Source: Clostridiales bacterium (GTDB lineage Bacteria; Bacillota; Clostridia; Christensenellales; CAG-138). From it: a DNA stretch of 23,521 nt. The position numbers and the translations under genes were made by a program. Below the pieces are notes generated by a model that ran no database searches, was not told the DNA's origin, and saw only the letters and a list, made by a program, of their open reading frames with translations. Positions within the stretch are counted from its first letter, which is position 1, and the number at the start of each line of letters is the position of its first letter. Positions 6,069 to 13,029 of this stretch are shown piece after piece. The stretch lies in assembly GCA_004558825.1 (NCBI GenBank), contig SFDB01000025.1, positions 1-23,521 of the forward strand, given 5' to 3'.

Positions 6069-8546
6069 TCAATTCATGATGATGAAGGCGTATTCGGTGC
6101 TGTCGCCGTACGAGAATGTCACGAGATACGAGCGGTGCGGAGCAAGGTCTTTAAGTATCCATGCCTGTGAGGACAGGCCCGAAGGAGTTGGGAAGCTTAT
6201 AGGCTCTGACGGCACGGAGAGCAGGTAATCCCTTATCGTGTACTGACCGACGGGGCATATTTCGCCGTTGAAGTAAACGGTAAACGGTTCACAGCGTTTG
6301 ATATCATGGTTCGGGTCATATGTTATGCTGCCTATATGCTCTGAATCGGAAGAAAGCATCGTGCAGACGGAAGCGCCCGAGAAAACAACGGGAAGACCTG
6401 CAGCACGCGATTCGCGCTCTCCAATGAAGTCGGCGATATTCTCGTCAAAAAGGTCGCATTCCGAACCGGAAGGTTCGAAGCGAAGCGACAGATTGGCATG
6501 GGAGAAATCGAAATTGTAGTCCAATACTGCGCCGCCACATGCCATTATCAGGCTCCAGCGCTCGTTTATGGGGAAGCTGTATATATAGAGGCCGCTTCCT
6601 ATATCGGTATGGGCAAAGCAGTTGAGCATGTCGAATGTCAGTCCATCTCTGCCGGACGCCGAAAGTCCGAGAACATCGCTGAGCGACATACGCGGCAATT
6701 CGAGCTCGGGAGTCGCTTTAAGCGAAAACACGCTGAAAAATCCACTTCGATGGTTTATGCTGTTATAGTCGCCGCTTACGAGCAAAATGTCGCCCCCATT
6801 GCAAATGAGAGAGTAGCCGTTACCCATCTTTGAGATAACGGGTCGCGGCGATAGGGGATCGCTTTCATCGTAAAGCTTGGCATCTTCGGGAAATATTATA
6901 TTTTCAGCCCATTCCTCGTTTGTTATAGGTCTCCAATCCCATGATATGCCGTAGACAACGACATTTGCAGCGCCTGTTTTTTCGTCGATTATGCGGAAGC
7001 TGTCGCCGCTGATTGCATAGTATTCACCCGTACCCTCGTGTTCCGGAATGAATGTCGAGCTAAACGGTGACATATATACACAGCTTTCAAATTCGTACGC
7101 TCCGCATCCGTAGTAAAACGGTACGAGCTCGTATAGGCGCATGAAGTCGCCTTCAGCTATCCAGGCGCTCCCGTTGGGAAGGAATACGGCCGCGTATCTT
7201 GTCTGCGAACCGTCCTCATCGTCAAAATAGCGCGTCAGTGAAGCGCTGCCGCTGAATTTGATGCGCTCGAAGAAATCGCCCACGCCTCCATCGCTTAACG
7301 CGACAACATTTGAAGCTTTGACGGTGTCGAGAAGCTGCTCGTATGTAAGCTCGCTCGTCTCCGAGCGGGCGCTTTGGAATACATTGTTGTCGAAAACGAT
7401 CGTTAGAGCTCCGCCGTTTATGATGATGCGCCTGAGATGTGCTCCGCTGTCGGGCATATAGGACAGCGCTGCATTCTGCCCGATAAAGCTTCCGCCGCAG
7501 TATACGCCGCAGCGCTCAGAGGCTTCCTGAGCAGTTACGGGTTCAGGATTTTTTCTGGGGTTGGTCAGGAAGCATACGGCCAAAACGGCGCATATGATTA
7601 CGGCGGCAATGATTATGTAGAGAGTCGGTTTTTTATAATTAAGCACGTTTTTCACCCTTTCTTTTATGCCGGCTTCGCCAAACGCGATCGGACATGCTGC
7701 GATAGAGCTCCGCGGGAGGCTGCATTTTACGAGCGCCTCCGAATAGGAACGTTTGTATTCTTCGCCCAGTTCGCTTATAACGCGCTCGTCGCAGGCAAGC
7801 TCGATATCCTTTGACAACAGCGCATATGCCAGCCACATGAGCGGATTGAACCAATACACGCTCAGCAGCAGGTATGCCGCAGGCTTGATTATGTGATCTC
7901 TGCGCTTTATATGCGATAACTCATGCGCCGCGACATGAAACACTATGTCGTCGCTGAGGCCGTAGGGCACATAAATGCACGGCCTGAACAGCCCGAGAAG
8001 GAAAGGAGTATCTATGTTTTCGGACTGCCATATGTTGCGCTTTTTGTCGTACACAACGGACAGCTTTACCGAACGGCGCACGCGTATATAGCTTATAAGT
8101 GCATATGCAGCCATGAGCGACACACCGATGAGCCATACCGTGACGGCGATATCGGCGGCGGTGCGCATGGGTGTACGCGCGATAGGTTCCGAAACTGCGC
8201 CCGCGATGCTTTGACACTCGTTGATTGGCGGTACATCAGAACCTTTTTGCCCGGCAAAGTCCTCAAGTAAAGGATTTACGATGCTGTTCAGCGCGGCTAT
8301 ACCGCTGTGAACGGTGGGAGCGTCCGAAACGAGTATGTCTTCGGAAATCGTTTCGCCGCTCGGCACGAGGCTTACGCCGCTTTCGAGCGCAAACGGGACG
8401 ACGAGCCTTATCGCAACGAGCGCCCAGAGTGCGCAGAAGAGTTTTCGCGGGGCTTTTTTGAACAAAAACCTGATACAGGCTACGGCGAGAACAAGCCATG
8501 AAGCTGATATGCTCATATTGATGAGTTTTATGAGCAGGCTACTCAT
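6069..8546 (-). CDS. M56 (BlaR1/MecR1-like) membrane metalloprotease with large unassigned C-terminal region
   Basis: 825 residues. The N-terminal part is a BlaR1-type M56 peptidase: hydrophobic segments near 10-29, 36-53 and 132-153, a zinc site HELSH at 208-212 with third ligand E249 in ELACDE, another segment near 222-244, and a final helix at about 311-327. In classical BlaR1 this zinc protease responds to beta-lactam binding by inactivating the repressor BlaI. Here the roughly 495 residues after the last helix, predicted outside, show no penicillin-binding SxxK/SxN/KTG set that I can see. The inducer is therefore probably not a beta-lactam. It overlaps the end of the BlaI-type gene by 8 bp (ATGAGTAG), with GGAGA upstream, so the two are translationally coupled. 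Confidence 0.85.
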   Translation of the reverse strand: MSSLLIKLINMSISASWLVLAVACIRFLFKKAPRKLFCALWALVAIRLVVPFALESGVSLVPSGETISEDILVSDAPTVHSGIAALNSIVNPLLEDFAGQKGSDVPPINECQSIAGAVSEPIARTPMRTAADIAVTVWLIGVSLMAAYALISYIRVRRSVKLSVVYDKKRNIWQSENIDTPFLLGLFRPCIYVPYGLSDDIVFHVAAHELSHIKRRDHIIKPAAYLLLSVYWFNPLMWLAYALLSKDIELACDERVISELGEEYKRSYSEALVKCSLPRSSIAACPIAFGEAGIKERVKNVLNYKKPTLYIIIAAVIICAVLAVCFLTNPRKNPEPVTAQEASERCGVYCGGSFIGQNAALSYMPDSGAHLRRIIINGGALTIVFDNNVFQSARSETSELTYEQLLDTVKASNVVALSDGGVGDFFERIKFSGSASLTRYFDDEDGSQTRYAAVFLPNGSAWIAEGDFMRLYELVPFYYGCGAYEFESCVYMSPFSSTFIPEHEGTGEYYAISGDSFRIIDEKTGAANVVVYGISWDWRPITNEEWAENIIFPEDAKLYDESDPLSPRPVISKMGNGYSLICNGGDILLVSGDYNSINHRSGFFSVFSLKATPELELPRMSLSDVLGLSASGRDGLTFDMLNCFAHTDIGSGLYIYSFPINERWSLIMACGGAVLDYNFDFSHANLSLRFEPSGSECDLFDENIADFIGERESRAAGLPVVFSGASVCTMLSSDSEHIGSITYDPNHDIKRCEPFTVYFNGEICPVGQYTIRDYLLSVPSEPISFPTPSGLSSQAWILKDLAPHRSYLVTFSYGDSTEYAFIIMN

Positions 8547-8910
8547 CGGCGTTGTCTCCGTAATTGTCCAAAAGCTGTTTTATGGCTTGCAGCTCGTCCT
8601 TGCTCAGCTTTTTCCGCCGGGAAAACGCCGCAATGAAAGCGGGCAGAGACCCCCCGAATTTTTTCTCAACGAGGGCGTCGATTTCAGCGGCCTGAATTTC
8701 TTCCTTTGATACGAGCGATGTAACGACGGAGTTTTCGTTTTTGACGACTCCGCGTTCTGACAGCCGCCTTATAACGGTATATGTCGTTGTGCGCGACCAG
8801 CCGAGTTTTTCTTTGCAGAGCGCCGCGAGCTGCGCGCATGTTATAGGCTCGTTCTTCCAAAGAACGAGGCAAAAGCGATATTCGCTTTCATAGACTGTAG
8901 GCGTAGTCAT
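8539..8910 (-). CDS. BlaI/MecI/CopY family transcriptional repressor
   Basis: 123 residues, the family's normal length. A winged helix occupies about 8-70 (SEYRFCLVLWKNEPITCAQL, TTTYTVIRRLSERGVV), and the C-terminal dimerisation helices include GSLPAFIAAF, the region that BlaR1-type signalling cuts in classical BlaI. The ATG ending at 8910 is preceded by GGGGAAG. It forms an overlapping two-gene operon with the M56 protease, the usual sensor-repressor pair. Two inverted repeats directly upstream (8922-8961) are the likely operators, so autorepression is expected. No beta-lactamase or other obvious target gene is adjacent. Confidence 0.9.
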   Translation of the reverse strand: MTTPTVYESEYRFCLVLWKNEPITCAQLAALCKEKLGWSRTTTYTVIRRLSERGVVKNENSVVTSLVSKEEIQAAEIDALVEKKFGGSLPAFIAAFSRRKKLSKDELQAIKQLLDNYGDNADE

Positions 8911-8921
8911 GTCTCTTCCCC

Positions 8922-8961
8922 TTGTCTAATACATTGGACAAATATATTCTAATGCATTAGA
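8922..8961 (-). promoter_or_regulatory. Double operator upstream of the BlaI-type repressor
   Basis: TCTAATGCATTAGA (8948-8961) is a perfect 14-bp palindrome. TTGTCTAATACATTGGACAA (8922-8941) is an imperfect 20-bp copy, 16 of 20 positions symmetric. Both share TCTAATNCATT, and their centres are 23 bp apart, about two helical turns. Placement just before the ATG and the shared core fit two BlaI dimers covering the promoter. Confidence 0.65.
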
Positions 8962-8978
8962 CATGACGTGCCAACATG

Positions 8979-9005
8979 CATTTATGAATTGGAAAAACAT
9001 AAATG
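8979..9005. other. AT-rich hairpin after the ABC exporter gene
   Basis: CATTTATG (8979-8986) and CATAAATG (8998-9005) form a perfect 8-bp stem with an 11-nt loop, downstream of the minus-strand ABC gene's stop. No T tract follows on the minus strand, so a terminator role is uncertain. Confidence 0.3.
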
Positions 9006-9018
9006 GTTCAAGGTCCGT

Positions 9019-10794
9019 TCAAAAATCGCGCGTCATACGGGCTACCTCTTCGCCGCTCAGGCGCGACATATGTGTCGAATCAATTCTGTACACGCTTGCG
9101 CAGAGAGAGAGCACGCTTGGGCGATGCGTTATAACTATGCAGGTGCGCCCATTACGCAGCCTCATTATGTTTGTGAGCACGCGGCGTTCGAGCGCGACGT
9201 CGAGAGCGCTTGTCGCTTCGTCAAGGAGCATTACGGGAGCGTCGCGCAGCACGGCGCGAGCTATTGACAGCCGCTGCGCCTGACCTTCGGATATGCCCTT
9301 GCCGCGCTCCATCATGGGCGTGTTTATTCCGTCAGGAAGCTTTTTGACGAATTCATACGCGCAGGCCGCTTCGAGCGCGGAAACGATCTGTGCATCGGTG
9401 GCGTCGGGCTTGACCATGCGCAGATTCTCCGCGACGGTTCCTGAAAAGACGGTGTTTTCCTGCGGGACGAATGAGAAATACTTTCGCGTGGCGGGCGAGA
9501 CGGCACACTCATGACCGTCGCTGTCGACGAGCACCGCAGAGCCTTCTGTCGGGCTTACGAGACCCAATAGTATTCTTATAAGCGTCGTTTTGCCTTCGCC
9601 CGACGGGCCGACAATGGCCGTTATTTCGCCCGGCAGAGCGTTAAACGATATGGCGTCGAGTACGTTTATGCCGTTTGAGTAGACAAAGCTCAGGCGCTCC
9701 GCTTTAACGCCGATACTGCCCGCCGAGCCGCTGAAACCTTGCTCGCACTCGGGCGCCGCGCCGAGCGTTTCGCGCGGGAGTTCGGTCACGTCCATTATGC
9801 GCCGCGCTGACGTGGTAGTCGATATAGCTGTCGGGACGAGCGACAGAAGCGCAGAAAAAGATGAAGAAAGATTGCCGGCGAGGAGCAAAAAGAGCGTCAT
9901 CGTGCCGTAGCTTATCGCTCCAAGCCACAGCCGATACACGCCCCAAGCCATGCAGCCGCCCGAAACTATAAGCCCGACGATTGACATTATTGCTGACATG
10001 TATACTGAAAACCTGTTGTAATCTATGAAGGCCGACTTATATTCAGCCTGAATACGGCGCATTTTGCCCGCGAAGAGCTTAGTAATATCGAAGGCCTTGA
10101 GTGATTGGAGGTTTTGGAACGAGTCATCGGTGAAGGCCATCATGGCGCCGTCCATTTCCTTTATTCGCTTGCTGTAGAGGCGTATTCTCTTAACGAGTAT
10201 TTTTGAAACTATCGCGGAAACGGGTATACCGAGAAGCGCTATAAGCGCCATGGTGGAATCGTAATAGAGCATTATGGCGAGCGCGCCAACGAACTGCACT
10301 GCCGAAGTTATGAGGCTCGGTATAAAGCTCGTTATGCTCGACGACACTGCCTGCGCGTCGCTGCTGAGCCTGTTAATGAGGTCGCCGCTCGAAAAGACGC
10401 TCAGAGCCTCCCAATCGGCCTCGAGTATTCTATTATAAACGTCAGCTTGTATTTCGTGGCGCACGCGTATACCGATTCTGGCGGAAATGCGGCTTGAAAC
10501 GCTTTTGAAGAGAATGTTTCCGAGCGACAGGCCTGCCATAAGTCCGGCGGTGATGAATATCGGGCGAAGGGCCGAAGCATCGCCGCCGATTGCGCCGGTC
10601 ACCGCGTCGATAAGATATTTTGTCGCCCAGTTAACGGCGAGTCCCATGAGCGTACCGAGTATGCCGAGCGTTATATATATGATTATCGCGCCGAAGTATT
10701 TCCGCACATACACCTTAAGCCATTTGGTTTCCGCTATCATGTCGGAAACGGTTTTACTCCTGAATACAGAAAGAAATTTAGTCAATAATCTCAT
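9019..10794 (-). CDS. ABC transporter, fused permease-ATPase (MsbA/peptide-exporter type)
   Basis: 591 residues. A six-helix exporter membrane domain covers about 30-320, and a nucleotide-binding domain about 360-591: Walker A GPSGEGKTT (396-404), Q-loop VPQEN (443-447), signature ISEGQ (501-505, in place of LSGGQ), Walker B VMLLDEA (521-527), D-loop SALD and switch His 557. It would work as a homodimer exporting a lipid, peptide or drug. The substrate cannot be read from sequence, and no peptidase C39 domain is present. The start overlaps the upstream nucleotidyltransferase-like gene by 17 bp, with GAGGAA immediately upstream of the ATG, so the two are coupled. That partner gene type often occurs in peptide or asparagine-synthase-like modification clusters, which hints at a peptide cargo. 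Confidence 0.88.
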   Translation of the reverse strand: MRLLTKFLSVFRSKTVSDMIAETKWLKVYVRKYFGAIIIYITLGILGTLMGLAVNWATKYLIDAVTGAIGGDASALRPIFITAGLMAGLSLGNILFKSVSSRISARIGIRVRHEIQADVYNRILEADWEALSVFSSGDLINRLSSDAQAVSSSITSFIPSLITSAVQFVGALAIMLYYDSTMALIALLGIPVSAIVSKILVKRIRLYSKRIKEMDGAMMAFTDDSFQNLQSLKAFDITKLFAGKMRRIQAEYKSAFIDYNRFSVYMSAIMSIVGLIVSGGCMAWGVYRLWLGAISYGTMTLFLLLAGNLSSSFSALLSLVPTAISTTTSARRIMDVTELPRETLGAAPECEQGFSGSAGSIGVKAERLSFVYSNGINVLDAISFNALPGEITAIVGPSGEGKTTLIRILLGLVSPTEGSAVLVDSDGHECAVSPATRKYFSFVPQENTVFSGTVAENLRMVKPDATDAQIVSALEAACAYEFVKKLPDGINTPMMERGKGISEGQAQRLSIARAVLRDAPVMLLDEATSALDVALERRVLTNIMRLRNGRTCIVITHRPSVLSLCASVYRIDSTHMSRLSGEEVARMTRDF

Positions 10795-12019
10795 ATTTCC
10801 TCATAAGCTCTGCCCTGCTTTTCGCGATATTGAGCGATTCGAGCGCGGAGTTGTCAGCATGACCATTGTGAGCGATAAGCTCGATTAAATAGCGGAATAT
10901 GCGCTTAAGCCAATAATACGGCAGCAGCGCGGGATATTTTTGCAGCCTGGGATATCGCCTTTTCATGGAGACAAGAGGCGGGAACAGAGCCTTGAACGGA
11001 GACAAGCGGCCGCCGTTCGATTCCTCGAGCGCCCCGCGGAGCACGAGCGTGCTGTGGCGGCGGCTTAGAGAGCTCTGACCGTAAACGCCCGCGGCAAGTA
11101 TGTCGCTTAAAAGCGCGTCGGACGATACATAAACGTCGTTCATGCATTGGCACAGCGGAGGACTTTTGTCGAAGCCGAGATGCGTAACGGCTATATCGGC
11201 AAGGTTTGCGAAAAAGCAGTATGCCCGAACGGACGAAAGGCGTTCTTTCACGCAATTCCAGTCAATTTCATTGCCGTAAACGGAAGCGAGCTTAAATATG
11301 TCGCATACGGTGCGTATACCGAGACCGCTTGAAAGGAAGTGCTTAAATGCGTGAGCGGTGAGGAAAATGAGATTTTCCGTCGGCGCGAACGTTCGTATAC
11401 GCGTCCCGGCAACAACTGTTTCGACGGCTGAAGCGAGGGCATGCTCAAAATACTCGTTGAGCGGCGCGAGCAGCGGCGCCGTACTCGAGAAGAGCCGCGA
11501 ATGAAGCTCGACCTTTAAGCCGCTTTTCGGATCGAGAAATGCCATGACGTCGGGTTCATCATCGGCGGCGCCCGTGTTTTTCATACCGAGGTCGGAGAAA
11601 AGCTCCGCGCAGCGCGCAAAATCATCGCGTGAAACGAAAACGTCCTCGTCGCATGACGAACGAAGGTCGCCGTTAGCGTAAAGCGAGCGGCACACGATGC
11701 CTTTGAGCGTGGCCGCGCTTATGTTCTCGTCCGCGATGCGGGAAACAAGGCGCAAAAAGGCTTCGCTCTTGACGGCCTGCGATGCAACGGACGAAATGAC
11801 CGCTTTGCGAAGCGATGCTTTGAGGGAGCTCGGTGCAGTTTTGAAGCTCGGAAGCTTTGATACGGCTTCAAATACTACGGGGACGAGCTTATGAGCGTAA
11901 GCGGCGCCGAACAGAAGCTGCCAATCATTTTCGGCCGCGCCGGTCATAAAGTCGCTGGGTGGATATTCGTTTGCAAAGCTGCCTGCGCAATCGAGCAGCT
12001 GCGCATACACGTCAGGCAA
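10778..12019 (-). CDS. Nucleotidyltransferase-like protein (NTP_transf_5 family)
   Basis: 413 residues. The central part has the family pattern: LKGIVC (105-110), then LYANGDLRSSCDEDVFV with R120, D124 and D126 as the likely metal site, then VELHSRLF (170-177) and AHAFKHFLSSGLG. Family members (PF14907) have the nucleotidyltransferase fold, mostly of unproven activity, and are often found near peptide-modification and exporter genes. I start at TTG 12019 because GAGGTG lies five bases upstream and a strong promoter (TTGTTT-N17-TATAAT, 12079-12051) lies just before. The more upstream ATG at 12079 falls on that promoter's -35 element, ahead of the transcription start. It overlaps the ABC exporter gene by 17 bp. 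Confidence 0.75.
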   Translation of the reverse strand: MPDVYAQLLDCAGSFANEYPPSDFMTGAAENDWQLLFGAAYAHKLVPVVFEAVSKLPSFKTAPSSLKASLRKAVISSVASQAVKSEAFLRLVSRIADENISAATLKGIVCRSLYANGDLRSSCDEDVFVSRDDFARCAELFSDLGMKNTGAADDEPDVMAFLDPKSGLKVELHSRLFSSTAPLLAPLNEYFEHALASAVETVVAGTRIRTFAPTENLIFLTAHAFKHFLSSGLGIRTVCDIFKLASVYGNEIDWNCVKERLSSVRAYCFFANLADIAVTHLGFDKSPPLCQCMNDVYVSSDALLSDILAAGVYGQSSLSRRHSTLVLRGALEESNGGRLSPFKALFPPLVSMKRRYPRLQKYPALLPYYWLKRIFRYLIELIAHNGHADNSALESLNIAKSRAELMRKYEIID

Positions 12020-12050
12020 GCCGACACCTCGTTTTCGTAAAATTAGTTTA

Positions 12051-12079
12051 ATTATACAGCATTTCGGCGAGATAAACAA
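12051..12079 (-). promoter_or_regulatory. Promoter of the nucleotidyltransferase-ABC operon
   Basis: Minus-strand TTGTTT (12079-12074), 17-nt spacer, TATAAT (12056-12051). It diverges from the cas operon promoter at 12169-12196. Confidence 0.6.
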
Positions 12080-12168
12080 TGATAAGCGGACAGCGAAAAG
12101 GCGGCAAGCGCAGAAAGCGGGCCGCGATGTAGAAATAACTCACAGTTTGTCAAAAAATGTTAAAATTG

Positions 12169-12196
12169 TTGATTATTTTTAATAAATTGATATAAT
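12169..12196 (+). promoter_or_regulatory. cas operon promoter
   Basis: TTGATT (12169-12174), 16-nt spacer, TATAAT (12191-12196), in very AT-rich DNA. The transcript would have a leader of about 115 nt before the cas6 TTG start. An ATG at 12224 in the same frame as cas6 lacks a ribosome site. Confidence 0.6.
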
Positions 12197-12319
12197 ATAA
12201 AATAACCTTATGCAATAACGTTTATGAATGAGCATGGGATTGTTGATGGCAGCACATATGTGAAGTCGGACATATGGGGCGGCAAACGTGCTGCGAATTA
12301 CTATTTGGGAGGTGACATT

Positions 12320-12490
12320 TTGAGGATCGATGTATGCATCGCTTTGGATGACGAGTTGATGCCCGCTGATTATCGGCGCATTTTTTTGAGCCTGTTCAAG
12401 CATGCAATGCAGGAGTATTCCGAAAAAAAGCTGCTTTACTATTTCGGAGGCGAGGCAATGAAGGCGCGAAGTTTTCGGGCGATACGGTGA
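12320..12490 (+). CDS. cas6: Cas6, N-terminal fragment (frame-disrupted)
   Basis: 56 codons encoding the first RAMP half of Cas6, the endoribonuclease that cuts precursor crRNA within the repeats. MRIDVCIALDDELMPADYRR and FLSLFKHAMQEYS match the family N-terminus. The TTG start follows GGGAGGTG by five bases. The frame ends at TGA 12488-12490, where Cas6 should continue; the rest is in the -1 frame (12487-13029), and the GTG there overlaps this stop (GTGA). Family members normally have a Pro-Phe-Thr-Phe beta strand here that I cannot find in any frame, suggesting a small deletion. The zero frame carries A AAA AAG at 12424-12430 with AGGAG 8 nt upstream, a dnaX-like arrangement for -1 slippage. 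A His in FKHAM is a possible catalytic residue (inference). Confidence 0.65.
   Translation: MRIDVCIALDDELMPADYRRIFLSLFKHAMQEYSEKKLLYYFGGEAMKARSFRAIR
12411..12430 (+). other. Candidate -1 frameshift site in cas6
   Basis: AGGAG (12411-12415), 8 nt, then the heptamer A AAA AAG (12424-12430) in the correct zero-frame phase. The -1 frame is open from here to 13029. A weak downstream stem (TTTCG near 12442 with CGAAG near 12467) may be present. A fused product would be 236 residues, within the usual Cas6 range. A seven-A run is also a common place for indels. Confidence 0.35.
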
Positions 12491-13029
12491 CGCTTTCAAA
12501 GAGCGAGCTGACGCTGCGCTTTTCGACGCCTGACGCAGCGGTATTTTCGGATTTCTACAATGCGCTGAACGCGATCAGGGGAAAGGCGTACTCTCATAAC
12601 GGCGTCACAATGTGCATAAAGGACATCTTTATGCCGCCGATGAATCGGGTAACGTCAGGCACGATAACGGCGCACATGATTTCGCCGCTCGTTCTGCGGG
12701 AACACGACGCGAAAACGAATAAGGACGTCTATTTTACCGCAGAGTCGGAGGACTTCGAGATAAGGCTGCGCGATACCGTGCGTAACCGCCTTAACGATTT
12801 CTGTGAGGATGCAGCGCTTGCCGACACGCTTGAGGTGCTCGACGTTTCGCGGGCAAGGCGCACGGTTATAAGGTATTACGGTATGAAATTCCATGCGACG
12901 ATAGGCGACATCGTTCTGCGCGGAGATCCAAAGCTTCTTGAATGGATGAGGCTTATAGGGATAGGCTCGCACTGTTCGGCTGGCTTCGGCATGTTCAACG
13001 CTGTGGAAAGGCGGTGCGATAATGGCTAA
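12487..13029 (+). CDS. cas6: Cas6, C-terminal part (crRNA-processing endoribonuclease)
   Basis: 180 residues from GTG 12487. It continues the Cas6 fold: TLSKSELTLRFSTPD and FYNALNAIRGK (end of the first ferredoxin-like domain), ISPLVLREHDAKTNKDVYF (start of the second), and the C-terminal glycine-rich loop GIGSHCSAGFGMF (158-170) that binds repeat RNA. The loop lacks the Lys or Arg usual at its centre. The frame is open upstream as far as the slippery site, reading NEGAKFSGDTV just before GTG, which also looks Cas6-like. So the GTG may not be the true origin of this segment. It overlaps cas8b by 8 bp. It may be part of a frameshift fusion, a separately translated half, or a decaying gene. Confidence 0.8.
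   Translation: MTLSKSELTLRFSTPDAAVFSDFYNALNAIRGKAYSHNGVTMCIKDIFMPPMNRVTSGTITAHMISPLVLREHDAKTNKDVYFTAESEDFEIRLRDTVRNRLNDFCEDAALADTLEVLDVSRARRTVIRYYGMKFHATIGDIVLRGDPKLLEWMRLIGIGSHCSAGFGMFNAVERRCDNG

Noticed and set aside
6069..8910. Beta-lactam resistance sensor-repressor pair
   Set aside because: The family match is only to the protease and repressor; no penicillin-sensor motifs and no beta-lactamase are visible.
10778..12079. ATG 12079 as the start of the nucleotidyltransferase-like gene
   Set aside because: It overlaps the -35 element of a good promoter and lies before the transcription start; TTG 12019 has a well-placed GAGGTG.
12224..12319. ATG 12224 as the cas6 start
   Set aside because: No ribosome site precedes it, and the added residues do not resemble Cas6. 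TTG 12320 has GGGAGGTG and gives the family N-terminus.
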